64,000 nt of DNA from CAYONP01 sp964405335 (GTDB lineage Bacteria; Armatimonadota; UBA10988). The DNA lies in NCBI GenBank assembly GCA_964405335.1, contig CAYONP010000009.1, positions 1-64,000 on the forward strand, written 5' to 3'. A program made the translations under genes and the position numbers. The notes under the pieces were generated by a model. The model was not told the origin of the DNA, made no database searches, and saw only the letters and a program-made list of their open reading frames with translations. Shown here in pieces: positions 7,666 through 14,643 of this stretch; the stretch's first letter is position 1; each line of letters opens with the position of its first letter.

Positions 7666-8436
7666 ATGACCACCACCACGCTGGCCCCGCCGGCGAATGA
7701 TGTCGAGTACCTGTGGCGCTCGTACCTCGACCATGGCGATCTCAATGCGAAGAGCGGCCTGGTCGAGCACTACCTGCCCCTGGTCAAGCGCGCGGTGAGC
7801 CGCGTGCGGCCGTTCCTGCCCGACTTCGTGCAGGAAGATGACCTGATCGGCTACGGTTTCGTCGGCCTGCTCGAGGCGATTGACCGCTTCGAGCCCCACA
7901 AGGGTGTGCCGTTCGAGGCCTATGCGGTCAAGCGCATCCAGGGCAGCATTCTCGACGGCCTGCGCGCGATGAGCTGGCTGCCGCGCAACCTGCACCGCAA
8001 GGCCCGGCAGGTCGAGGAGACCATCGACGAGCTGCGCAGCCACCTCGGCCGCCAGCCGACCGAGGAAGAGGTCGCCGACGGCCTCGGCGTCTCGGTCCAG
8101 GATTACCAGACCCTGCTCCACGATGTCGGGCCGGTGGCGCTGATGCCGTTCGACGAGATCACCGAGCACGGCGGCGAGGACAAGAGCGCCCAGCCGTGGC
8201 GGCGGATTGAGAAGGACGAGCTGCTCGCCGCCGTCGCCGTCTGCATCGAAGAGCTGCCCGAGCGCGAGAAGCTGGTCGTCACGCTCTACTTCCAGCGCGA
8301 CCTGACGCTCAAGGAGATCGCCCAGGTGCTGGGCGTCTCGGAAGGCCGCGCCTGCCAGCTCAAGACCCAGGCGCTGCTCCGGCTCCGCGCCGCGCTCAGC
8401 GCCCAGGGCTACGCGCCGCAGCTCGAGGAGGACTGA
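7666..8436 (+). CDS. fliA: RNA polymerase sigma-28 factor FliA
   Basis: 256 residues with sigma regions 2, 3 and 4 and no region 1.1, as in flagellar sigma factors. Region 2 includes EDDLIGYGFVGLLEAIDRFEP and KRIQGSILDGLR. The region 4 helix-turn-helix reads TLKEIAQVLGVSEGRACQLK. AGGTGAG precedes the ATG. FliA should transcribe late flagellar genes; a matching promoter is seen before flgM, whose product is the expected anti-sigma factor. Confidence 0.97.
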   Translation: MTTTTLAPPANDVEYLWRSYLDHGDLNAKSGLVEHYLPLVKRAVSRVRPFLPDFVQEDDLIGYGFVGLLEAIDRFEPHKGVPFEAYAVKRIQGSILDGLRAMSWLPRNLHRKARQVEETIDELRSHLGRQPTEEEVADGLGVSVQDYQTLLHDVGPVALMPFDEITEHGGEDKSAQPWRRIEKDELLAAVAVCIEELPEREKLVVTLYFQRDLTLKEIAQVLGVSEGRACQLKTQALLRLRAALSAQGYAPQLEED

Positions 8437-8437
8437 C

Positions 8438-8902
8438 ATGGAGCTCGTCGCGCCGCAACAACTCGCCCTGGTGCTGCTCGGCGCGGCCTGCGCCCAAGTC
8501 ATCCTGCTCGGCTGCCTGCTGCTCAGCCTGCTCCGCCAGCGCCGACTGCTCGCGAAGCTGGTCGAGTACCAGCCCGACCCGGCGGTCTTCCTCGACGCCC
8601 TGCGGCCCCTGCTGGCCGAGGCGCACCAGGGGCTGGCCGAGGAGCTGACCTGCGAGGTGGCCGTGCTGCGCGAAGCGGCCGCCCACCTGCACCGCGCCGC
8701 GGCCGATCTGAAGAGCTCGACGGCGCGCGGGGCCGACGACCCGGCGGTCCGCCGCAGCGACGCCTGGCGCGCGCGCGACGAGGCGCGCTGCCTGCTCCAG
8801 GCCGGCTGCGGGCTCGACGAGGTCTGCGAGCGCACCGGCGTGCCGCACGGCGAGCTGCAACTGCTCTCGGCCCTGCGGCCGCGCGAAGCGGTCGAGGCTT
8901 AA
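8438..8902 (+). CDS. Membrane-anchored DUF2802-like protein after fliA
   Basis: 154 residues with one N-terminal membrane helix (residues 8-30), then a charged, probably helical middle. The C-terminal segment is ARDEARCLLQAGCGLDEVC followed by GVPHGELQLL, resembling the DUF2802 pattern of A-x-L-x-x-G-x-x-x-x-E-I plus E-x-x-L-L. DUF2802 proteins, and SwrB of Bacillus, are often encoded just downstream of the flagellar sigma gene. SwrB promotes assembly of the export apparatus; a similar role here is inference. The ATG is 1 bp after fliA. Confidence 0.6.
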   Translation: MELVAPQQLALVLLGAACAQVILLGCLLLSLLRQRRLLAKLVEYQPDPAVFLDALRPLLAEAHQGLAEELTCEVAVLREAAAHLHRAAADLKSSTARGADDPAVRRSDAWRARDEARCLLQAGCGLDEVCERTGVPHGELQLLSALRPREAVEA

Positions 8903-8925
8903 GCCGGACGCCAGCCGGCCGATGA
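8899..8925 (+). promoter_or_regulatory. Candidate sigma-28 promoter for flgF
   Basis: TTAAGCCG (8899-8906), an 11-bp spacer and GCCGATGA (8918-8925). The -10 element is identical to that of the strong flgM promoter, while the -35 keeps only T-AAG. It overlaps the stop codon of the preceding gene and the GCTTAAGC octamer at 8897-8904. The distance to the chosen flgF start (8969) is suitable. Confidence 0.4.
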
Positions 8926-8968
8926 GGTTGTGGTGGGTCGGCGACGACTCGCCGGAAGGACGGACAGC

Positions 8969-9694
8969 GTGACTCGCGGGCTCTACGCCGCCGCCGGTGG
9001 AATGCTGGTCGGGCTGCTGCAGCACGAGGTGGTCGCCAACAACCTCGCCAATGGCAGCACGCCCGGCTACAAAGCCGATCGCGTCGGCGTGGCCTCGTTT
9101 CAGCGCGTGTTCGACGGCACGATCGCCGGCGACGGCGGCGCGGCCGTGTTCCACGGCAGCCCGACCGTCGGCCCGAACGTGATCGACGGCCGGGCCGGCA
9201 GCTACACCCAGACCGGCAACCCGCTCGACCTGGCCGTCCAGGGCGATGGCTGGTTCACCGTCGGCACCGCCGGCGGCGAGCGCTACACCCGCGCCGGCCG
9301 GCTGACGGTCGCCGCCGACGGCACGCTGACCACCAGCGACGGCCTGCCCATCCTCGGTGAGGAGGGTGCGATCCAGGTGCCCGACGGCGCCGAGGTCAAG
9401 GTCAACCGCTACGGCGACGTGACCGCCGACGGACAGGTGCTCGATCGCCTGCGGCTGGTCCGCTTCACCGACCCGGCGACGGTGGTCAAGGTGGGCCAGG
9501 GGCTGGTCACCGGCGGCTCGCCGGCGCCGGCGCAGTTCAGCGTGGTGCGGCAGGGCGTGATTGAGGAATCGAACGCCGACGTCACGCGGCAGATGGTGGA
9601 CATGCTCGCCGCGATGCGAGCTTACGAGATGAACCAGCGCGTGGTCCGCGCGCAGGACGAGACCTTGGAGCAAGCGATCGCCGTCGCGCGATAG
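8969..9694 (+). CDS. flgF: Flagellar rod protein FlgF (proximal rod, FlgG-like)
   Basis: About 241 residues. The N-terminus (TRGLYAAAGGM, then VVANNLANGSTPGYK) is the rod/hook family signature. The C-terminus (SNADVTRQMVDMLAAMRAYEMNQRVV) forms the coiled-coil end. I chose GTG at 8969 because GGAAGGA lies 9 bp upstream and the following residues match the family start; a longer reading from 8930 would add 13 unrelated residues. It is exported by the type III apparatus and builds the rod through the periplasm. flgG follows after a 99-bp spacer. Confidence 0.9.
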   Translation: MTRGLYAAAGGMLVGLLQHEVVANNLANGSTPGYKADRVGVASFQRVFDGTIAGDGGAAVFHGSPTVGPNVIDGRAGSYTQTGNPLDLAVQGDGWFTVGTAGGERYTRAGRLTVAADGTLTTSDGLPILGEEGAIQVPDGAEVKVNRYGDVTADGQVLDRLRLVRFTDPATVVKVGQGLVTGGSPAPAQFSVVRQGVIEESNADVTRQMVDMLAAMRAYEMNQRVVRAQDETLEQAIAVAR

Positions 9695-9733
9695 GAATTC
9701 GGGCACCTGGCTGGACTACTCTGTAGAAGCCTC

Positions 9734-9757
9734 GACCGCCGGCCGACTCCGGCGGTC
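9734..9757. other. Perfect hairpin in the flgF-flgG spacer
   Basis: GACCGCCGG and CCGGCGGTC form a 9-bp stem around a 6-base loop. No T-run follows, so it is more likely an mRNA processing or stability element, or an attenuator, than a terminator. It lies about 35 bp upstream of the flgG ribosome-binding site. Confidence 0.4.
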
Positions 9758-9793
9758 CGCCCCCCGAACTCCTCCGACGGCGCGGAGGAACCG

Positions 9794-10582
9794 ATGCTAC
9801 GTGCCCTGTGGACCGCTGCCAGCGGCATGAACGCCCAGCAGCTCAACGTCGACACGATTGCCAACAACCTGGCCAACGTCAACACCAACGGGTTCAAGAA
9901 GACCCGCGCCGATTTCCAGGATGTGCTCTACCAGACCGAGCGGGTGCCCGGCACCGCCAGCGCCCAGGGCGCCCAGGTGCCGACCGGCATCCAGGTCGGC
10001 CTCGGCGTGCGGCCCGCGGCGACCAGCCGGCTGCACACCCAGGGCACGCTGCAGTGGACCGGCGACGGCTACAACATGGCCATCGAAGGTCACGGCTTCT
10101 TCCAGATCCTGATGCCCGACGGCACCACCGCCTATACCCGTGACGGCGCGTTCCGCCGCGACACCGATGGGCGCCTGGTCACCGCCGACGGCTATCCGCT
10201 CGACCCCGAGATCACCATCCCCGGCGAGGCCAAGGAGTTCAGCATCGGCAACGACGGCACGGTGCAGTACACCTTGCCTGGCCAGACCGAGCCGCAGCAG
10301 GCGGGGACCGTTCAGCTCGCCAGCTTCGTCAACCCGGCCGGGCTGATGAGCATCGGCCGCAACCTGCTGACCGCCACCGCGGCCAGCGGCGAGCCGGTCA
10401 CCGGCCAGGCAGGCACGCAGCAGTTCGGCACCGTGGCGCAGAACTACCTGGAGCAGTCGAATGTCGACGTGGTCCACGAAATGGTGGCCATGATCGTCGC
10501 CATGCGGGCCTACGAGGTCAACTCGAAGTCGATCCAGACCAGCGACGAGATGCTCCAGATCGCCAACCAGGTGCGGCGATAG
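9794..10582 (+). CDS. flgG: Flagellar distal rod protein FlgG
   Basis: 262 residues, standard length. It starts MLRALWTAASGM followed by IANNLANVNTNGFKK, the typical FlgG signature. The C-terminus has YLEQSNVDVVHEMVAMIVA and MRAYEVNSK. FlgG polymerises into the distal rod that crosses the P and L rings. The ATG follows GGAGGAACCG. flgA is next after 22 bp. Confidence 0.97.
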   Translation: MLRALWTAASGMNAQQLNVDTIANNLANVNTNGFKKTRADFQDVLYQTERVPGTASAQGAQVPTGIQVGLGVRPAATSRLHTQGTLQWTGDGYNMAIEGHGFFQILMPDGTTAYTRDGAFRRDTDGRLVTADGYPLDPEITIPGEAKEFSIGNDGTVQYTLPGQTEPQQAGTVQLASFVNPAGLMSIGRNLLTATAASGEPVTGQAGTQQFGTVAQNYLEQSNVDVVHEMVAMIVAMRAYEVNSKSIQTSDEMLQIANQVRR

Positions 10583-10604
10583 ACCGGGCTGGTAGGAGCA
10601 GACC

Positions 10605-11636
10605 ATGACTGAACTCCTGAACCGCCGGTGCCCCCGTGGCGTGTCGGAACGTGGGGTAGGGGCGGGTCTCAGACCCGCCCGGACGCCGGCGAGCCCGCTT
10701 CCTGAGCGGATCGACGCTCCGACGGGCAGGTCTGAGACCTGCCCCTACCACGAGTGTCAACACGCCCGCCCCAACCACGAGTGTCAACACGCCCGCCCCG
10801 CCGCCACCTGGCTGCTGGTCCTGCTGCCCGCCCTGGTCGCCGCCTGGTCGGCCGAGCCGCCGGTTGGACCGCCGGTGATCGAGCTGCTACCCGAGGCGAT
10901 CGTCGCCGGCGAGCAGATCACGCTGGCCGACCTGGCCGAGCTGGCCGAGGACAGCCCGCTGCGCGACATCGTCATCGCCCCGGCGCCGCCGCTGGGCGGC
11001 GAGCGGACGCTCCGCCGCGGGCAGGTGCTGGTCGGCCTCAGCCGCGCCGGCTATCGCGACGGCATCGAGCTCGCCGGCGCCGACAGCATCCTCGTCCGCC
11101 GCGCCGCGCGGCAGCTAATGCCGGCCGACCTGCAGCCCAAGCTGGCCGCGCTGCTCGACCGCGAGGTGAGCATCGACCGCCTGCCGCCGCTCAAGCCGCT
11201 GCCCGAGGGCGAGGTTCAGCTCCGTCTGCGCGGCGGCGTCGGCGAGCCGGTCGACGGCCGGGTGACCGTCACCGTCGACATCTTCGTCGCCAGCCGGCTG
11301 CGCGACACGGTGACCATCGCCCTGTTCGTCGTCGAGCCCGAGCCGGAGTTGCCGCCCGAACCGACACGGCCGGCAGCGCAGCCCGGTCCGGAGCCGCCGG
11401 CCGCCGAGCCGCCGGCCGCCGAGCCCGAGCCGGCGCGGCCGACCTGGCGGGTCAAGCGCGGCGACAAGCTGACCGTGGTCGCTAGCGCCGGCCGCGTGGT
11501 GGTGACCTTCCTGGCCGAGGCCCGCAGTGAGGGCGGGCTGGGTGACGTGGTGCAGGTCCAGGCCGTCATCGGTGAGACCAAGCGCACCTATGCCGTGCGG
11601 CTGACGGCGCCCGACAAGGCCGCCCTGGAGCTCTGA
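10605..11636 (+). CDS. flgA: P-ring assembly chaperone FlgA with in-frame repeat insertion
   Basis: 343 residues as read from the ATG at 10605 (GGAG upstream). The body is FlgA: an SAF-like region (VAGEQITLADLAEL, about residues 100-115) and a C-terminal ChapFlgA domain (about 280-343, VKRGDKLTVV). FlgA is a periplasmic chaperone for FlgI. Oddly, about 54 codons of a palindromic intergenic repeat (10638-10799) lie between the start (MTELLNRR) and the hydrophobic signal core (TWLLVLLPALVAAW). Removing 162 bp would rebuild an ordinary signal peptide. Either the repeat is translated and the signal core is internal, or a CTG near 10808 is used, or export of FlgA is impaired. A proline/alanine/glutamate linker precedes the last domain. 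Confidence 0.88.
   Translation: MTELLNRRCPRGVSERGVGAGLRPARTPASPLPERIDAPTGRSETCPYHECQHARPNHECQHARPAATWLLVLLPALVAAWSAEPPVGPPVIELLPEAIVAGEQITLADLAELAEDSPLRDIVIAPAPPLGGERTLRRGQVLVGLSRAGYRDGIELAGADSILVRRAARQLMPADLQPKLAALLDREVSIDRLPPLKPLPEGEVQLRLRGGVGEPVDGRVTVTVDIFVASRLRDTVTIALFVVEPEPELPPEPTRPAAQPGPEPPAAEPPAAEPEPARPTWRVKRGDKLTVVASAGRVVVTFLAEARSEGGLGDVVQVQAVIGETKRTYAVRLTAPDKAALEL
10638..10799. repeat. MITE-like palindromic element inside flgA
   Basis: The left end reads GGCGTGTCGGAAC, then GGGGTAGGGGCGGGTCTC. The inverted right end reads GGCGTGTTGACACTCGTG, then GTAGGGGCAGGTCTC, giving imperfect terminal inverted repeats. Each arm contains its own perfect hairpin (GGGCGGGTCT/AGACCCGCCC and GGGCAGGTCT/AGACCTGCCC). 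The right end carries a 27-bp tandem duplication that encodes HECQHARPN/A twice. A second copy lies at 41049-41168 beside fliJ. No transposase is encoded. Confidence 0.7.
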
Positions 11637-11637
11637 C

Positions 11638-12483
11638 ATGCAGCTTCTGATCCTGTTCCTGCTCGCCGCGCCGGCCGACGCGCCGCCGGTGGTGCCGCCG
11701 CTCGGTCCCGAGCCGGCCGGGCCCCGCGCCGCCGTGCCGCCGCTGCGGCCGAGCACCGCGATGTGGGTGCCGCTGGTCGGCCTCGAGGCCGCTGCCGCGG
11801 CCGAGCGCGGCTCGGCGCAGCGCACCCCGTCGGCCAATCCGCGTTACGCGCCGCCCGGGCGCGAGCCGCTGGTCGGCTACGCGCCGCAGGTCGGCGGACC
11901 GCTGCCCGGCTATCCCGGCGTGCCGTACAGCGCGGCGGGTGATCCGGGCTATCCCTCGCGCCTGGCCGGCACGGGACCGTTGGCCTCGCTCTATGTCGAT
12001 CTGAAGGCGAGCCAGCCGGGCGACGTGATCACGATTGTGATCACCACCCAGGCGGTGGCGGCGGCCAACGCGGCCAAGACGAGCGGCCAGACGGCCGACG
12101 TCGGGTTCGACGGCGGCGCCGGGCTGTTCAGCATCCTGCCGGGCTTCTCGCTCGGCTACGAGGGCTCGCAGAACGGCAGCACCAACGACACCAGCGACTT
12201 CCAAGTCTCGACCACCTTCACCGTGGTGGTCCGCGACGTGGCGCCGAACGGCAACCTGCTGGTCGAGGGCGAGCAGGTGGTCAACCTCGACGGCCGGCCG
12301 CAGTGGGTCAAGCTCAGCGGCGAGGTCCGCCCGTACGATGTGACCCGCGACAACACCGTGCCGTCGACCAAGGTGGCCAACGTCAACATCGAGTTCCAGG
12401 GTACCCGCAGCCGCGCCAACCGGCCGGGTTTCTTCGAGCGCGTGGCCCACGCGATCGAAGGCCTGTTCGGGATCTTCTTCTAG
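11638..12483 (+). CDS. flgH: Flagellar L-ring protein FlgH, no lipobox cysteine
   Basis: 281 residues. A hydrophobic signal peptide (MQLLILFLLAAPADA) is followed by a proline-rich stretch to about residue 110. Then comes the FlgH core (SLYVDLKASQPGDVITIVIT, FTVVVRDVAPNGNLLVEGEQ and a VRPYDVTRDNTV element). FlgH forms the outer-membrane L ring and is usually a lipoprotein, but no cysteine follows the signal peptide here. It begins 1 bp after the flgA stop and is followed by flgI. Confidence 0.95.
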   Translation: MQLLILFLLAAPADAPPVVPPLGPEPAGPRAAVPPLRPSTAMWVPLVGLEAAAAAERGSAQRTPSANPRYAPPGREPLVGYAPQVGGPLPGYPGVPYSAAGDPGYPSRLAGTGPLASLYVDLKASQPGDVITIVITTQAVAAANAAKTSGQTADVGFDGGAGLFSILPGFSLGYEGSQNGSTNDTSDFQVSTTFTVVVRDVAPNGNLLVEGEQVVNLDGRPQWVKLSGEVRPYDVTRDNTVPSTKVANVNIEFQGTRSRANRPGFFERVAHAIEGLFGIFF

Positions 12484-12492
12484 GAGCCAGCG

Positions 12493-13593
12493 ATGCGCAC
12501 CATCCTGATCATCCTGCTCACCGCCCTACCGGCGACGGCGCAGCTCGAGGTGCCGATCCGCGACCTGGTCCGGGTCGACAACGGGCCGGCCAACCATATC
12601 TTCGGCTACGGGCTGGTGATCGGCCTGCAAGGCACCGGCGACAGCCGGCAGGCGCTCTTCTCGAGCCAGTCGGTGGGCAGCATGTTGCGCCGGCTCGGAA
12701 TCGAGATCGGCGACGCCAACCTGCAGGCCCGCAACGTGGCCGCGGTGATGTGTACCGCCACGCTCGATCCGTTCACCCGCGCCGGCGACAGCCTCGACGT
12801 GACCGTTTCGGCCATCGGCGACGCGCGCAGCCTGCAGGGCGGAATCCTGCTACAGACCCCGCTGCAGGACGCCGGCGGCGCGGTGCGCGGCATGGCCCAG
12901 GGCGCGGTCAGCATCGGCGGCTTCATCGTCACCGGCGGCGGCGGCAACGGCGCGCAGAAGAACCACCCCACCGTCGGCCGCGTGCCGGCCGGCATGGTGC
13001 TGACCAGCAATACCGAGGGCGTGGTCGCGCCGGGAGGGATCGTCTCGCTGCGGCTGATGAACCCCGACTACACCACCGCCGTCCGCATCGCCGACGCGAT
13101 TCGCGCCGCCTTCAGGGGCGTGCCGGTGCAGGCGATGGATCCGGGCCGGGTGACCATCCGCGTGCCGGACGAGTATCTCGGCCGCGAGCCGCTGTTCATC
13201 GCGCAGATCGAGATCTTGCGGGTGCAGCCCGAGAGCCGCGCGCGGGTGGTGATCAACGAGCGCACCGGCACCGTCGTGGTCGGCGGCGCGGTACGCCTGC
13301 TGCCGGTGGCGATCACCCACGGCGCATTGAAGATCGACGTGCAGGCGATTCCGCTGGTCAGCCAGCCGGCGCCGTTCACCCGCACCGACGGCGCGCGCAC
13401 GGTGGTGGTGCCCGACATCATCCTCAACGTCGAGGAAGAGCCGGTGCCGCTGGCGGTGCTCGACGCCGGCCAGTCGATCAACGACCTGGTCCGCGTGCTA
13501 AACGCGCTGGAGGTGACGCCGCGCGACCTGATCGCCATCTTCCAGGCGCTGTCGCAGCAGGGCGCGCTGCTGGCCGAGCTGGAGATCATGTGA
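12493..13593 (+). CDS. flgI: Flagellar P-ring protein FlgI
   Basis: 366 residues, family length. The signal peptide is MRTILIILLTALPATAQ. The mature start (VPIRDLVRVDNGPANHIFGY) followed by GLVIGLQGTGDS is highly conserved in FlgI. It assembles in the periplasm around the rod with help from FlgA. The stop codon overlaps the next start (TGATG), indicating translational coupling with flgJ. Confidence 0.97.
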   Translation: MRTILIILLTALPATAQLEVPIRDLVRVDNGPANHIFGYGLVIGLQGTGDSRQALFSSQSVGSMLRRLGIEIGDANLQARNVAAVMCTATLDPFTRAGDSLDVTVSAIGDARSLQGGILLQTPLQDAGGAVRGMAQGAVSIGGFIVTGGGGNGAQKNHPTVGRVPAGMVLTSNTEGVVAPGGIVSLRLMNPDYTTAVRIADAIRAAFRGVPVQAMDPGRVTIRVPDEYLGREPLFIAQIEILRVQPESRARVVINERTGTVVVGGAVRLLPVAITHGALKIDVQAIPLVSQPAPFTRTDGARTVVVPDIILNVEEEPVPLAVLDAGQSINDLVRVLNALEVTPRDLIAIFQALSQQGALLAELEIM

Positions 13594-13901
13594 TGGCAGT
13601 CGGCCGGGTAGCGGTGATTCAGCGGCCCGAGACGCCCGAGCAGCGCAAGCTGTGGGAGCAGTGCTGCGCGGTCGAGGGCATGTTTCTGCAGCAGATGCTG
13701 ACCGCCATGCGGCGGACGGCGCCCGACCAGGACGGCCTGTTCGGCGGCGGCGTGGGCCTGAAGATGACCCGCGACATGATGGATGAGCAGCTTGCCGAGG
13801 TGCTGGCCAAGCGCGGCTCGGCCGGCGTGGCGGGGTTGCTCTACCGCGGCCTGGTGCCGGGCGGGGCGGGCCCGCCGGCGGGAGACGGCGATGCGGATTG
13901 A
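13593..13901 (+). CDS. flgJ: FlgJ rod-binding domain protein without muramidase domain
   Basis: 102 residues. It matches the rod-binding (FlgJ N-terminal) domain: QCCAVEGMFLQQMLTAMRRT, then GGGVGLKMTRDMMDEQLAEV and a closing SAGVA. In enterobacteria a C-terminal peptidoglycan hydrolase is attached; it is absent here. A lytic transglycosylase domain occurs instead in the FliK fusion at 38971-40590, which may supply the activity. The ATG overlaps the flgI stop. Confidence 0.9.
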   Translation: MAVGRVAVIQRPETPEQRKLWEQCCAVEGMFLQQMLTAMRRTAPDQDGLFGGGVGLKMTRDMMDEQLAEVLAKRGSAGVAGLLYRGLVPGGAGPPAGDGDAD

Positions 13902-13925
13902 CCGCCTGTTCGGGCTGCCCACGGC

Positions 13926-13952
13926 TAAAGTTGGCCACTCCGCGGCCGATGA
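13926..13952 (+). promoter_or_regulatory. Near-consensus sigma-28 (FliA) promoter for flgM
   Basis: TAAAGTTG (13926-13933), an 11-bp spacer and GCCGATGA (13945-13952) match the enterobacterial FliA consensus TAAAGTTT-N11-GCCGATAA at 14 of 16 positions. The start site would be near 13959, about 60 bp before the flgM ATG at 14020. It probably drives flgM-flgN-flgK-flgL as a late class operon. Confidence 0.8.
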
Positions 13953-14019
13953 GACCCATGACGGTACACAGACACGCGGCACCGCCGAGTCTGGGGGTGA
14001 CCGCGAGGAGGCTGGTGAC

Positions 14020-14325
14020 ATGCGTATCCCACCAGAGACGATCCGCAGCCTGGTGGGCCTGCACGCACATCGGGTGAGCAAGACGGGGGCGGTCGGCGCC
14101 AATGGCAAGGTGTCGGCCCCGCGGCGGCTGCTCTCGGCCGACGCGGTCAGCCTGTCCGACGAAGCTTCATTGCTCAACGCGCTCAAGCAGGGCGTGAAGG
14201 CAATGCCCGATGTCGACGAGCAAAAGGTCCAAGCGGTGCGCGACGAGCTGGCCGGCGGCCGGTTCGAGATCAACCCGCGCCAGGTTGCCGCCAGCGCCGT
14301 GCTCGAGATCGTCGGAGAGTGGTGA
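14020..14325 (+). CDS. flgM: Anti-sigma-28 factor FlgM
   Basis: About 101 residues from the ATG at 14020, which follows GAGGAG by 9 bp; an in-frame ATG at 13891 would give 144 residues but would include the sigma-28 promoter. The C-terminal half has FlgM features: SADAVSLSDEASLL, then QKVQAVRDELAGGRFEINPR and a helix ending VLEIVGEW. FlgM binds FliA until the hook is finished, then is exported. It is autoregulated here, lying behind a FliA-type promoter. Confidence 0.9.
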   Translation: MRIPPETIRSLVGLHAHRVSKTGAVGANGKVSAPRRLLSADAVSLSDEASLLNALKQGVKAMPDVDEQKVQAVRDELAGGRFEINPRQVAASAVLEIVGEW

Positions 14326-14634
14326 GTGAACGGCGAGCGTGTCGAGGCTCTGACCATGTTGGTCGACCTGCTCGGGGAGCAGCGCCGGGCGATCCTGGCG
14401 CGTGACCCCGATGCGCTGGTCAACACCCTGCGGGGCGTGGCCGGCGCCAGCGCCAAGGTGACGCAGTGCCTCGACACGCCGCCCTGCCCGCGTGAGCGCG
14501 CTCTGCTGGCGGTCATGCGGCGCCTCAACGAGGGCAACCGCCGGCTGCTCGAACTGACCGTGCAGCCGCTCCACGAATTGGCCGACCTGGCCCACCGCCA
14601 CGGCGTCGCCGCGGCGATTGACCAGGTCGCCTGA
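14326..14634 (+). CDS. flgN: FlgN-type chaperone for hook-associated proteins
   Basis: 102 residues, mostly alpha-helical. It begins at a GTG immediately after the flgM stop. The sequence (VEALTMLVDLLGEQRRAILA at the start, then helix-forming segments through LLELTVQPLHELA) fits FlgN export chaperones, which bind FlgK and FlgL. Its place between flgM and flgK is the standard one. Sequence similarity in this family is low, so the assignment leans on context. Confidence 0.8.
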   Translation: MNGERVEALTMLVDLLGEQRRAILARDPDALVNTLRGVAGASAKVTQCLDTPPCPRERALLAVMRRLNEGNRRLLELTVQPLHELADLAHRHGVAAAIDQVA

Positions 14635-14643
14635 GGTGAGCTG

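Noticed and set aside
12303..13592. Long extension of flgJ across flgI
   Set aside because: The product before 13593 is arginine-rich low-complexity sequence in the wrong frame of flgI; the rod-binding domain begins at 13593.
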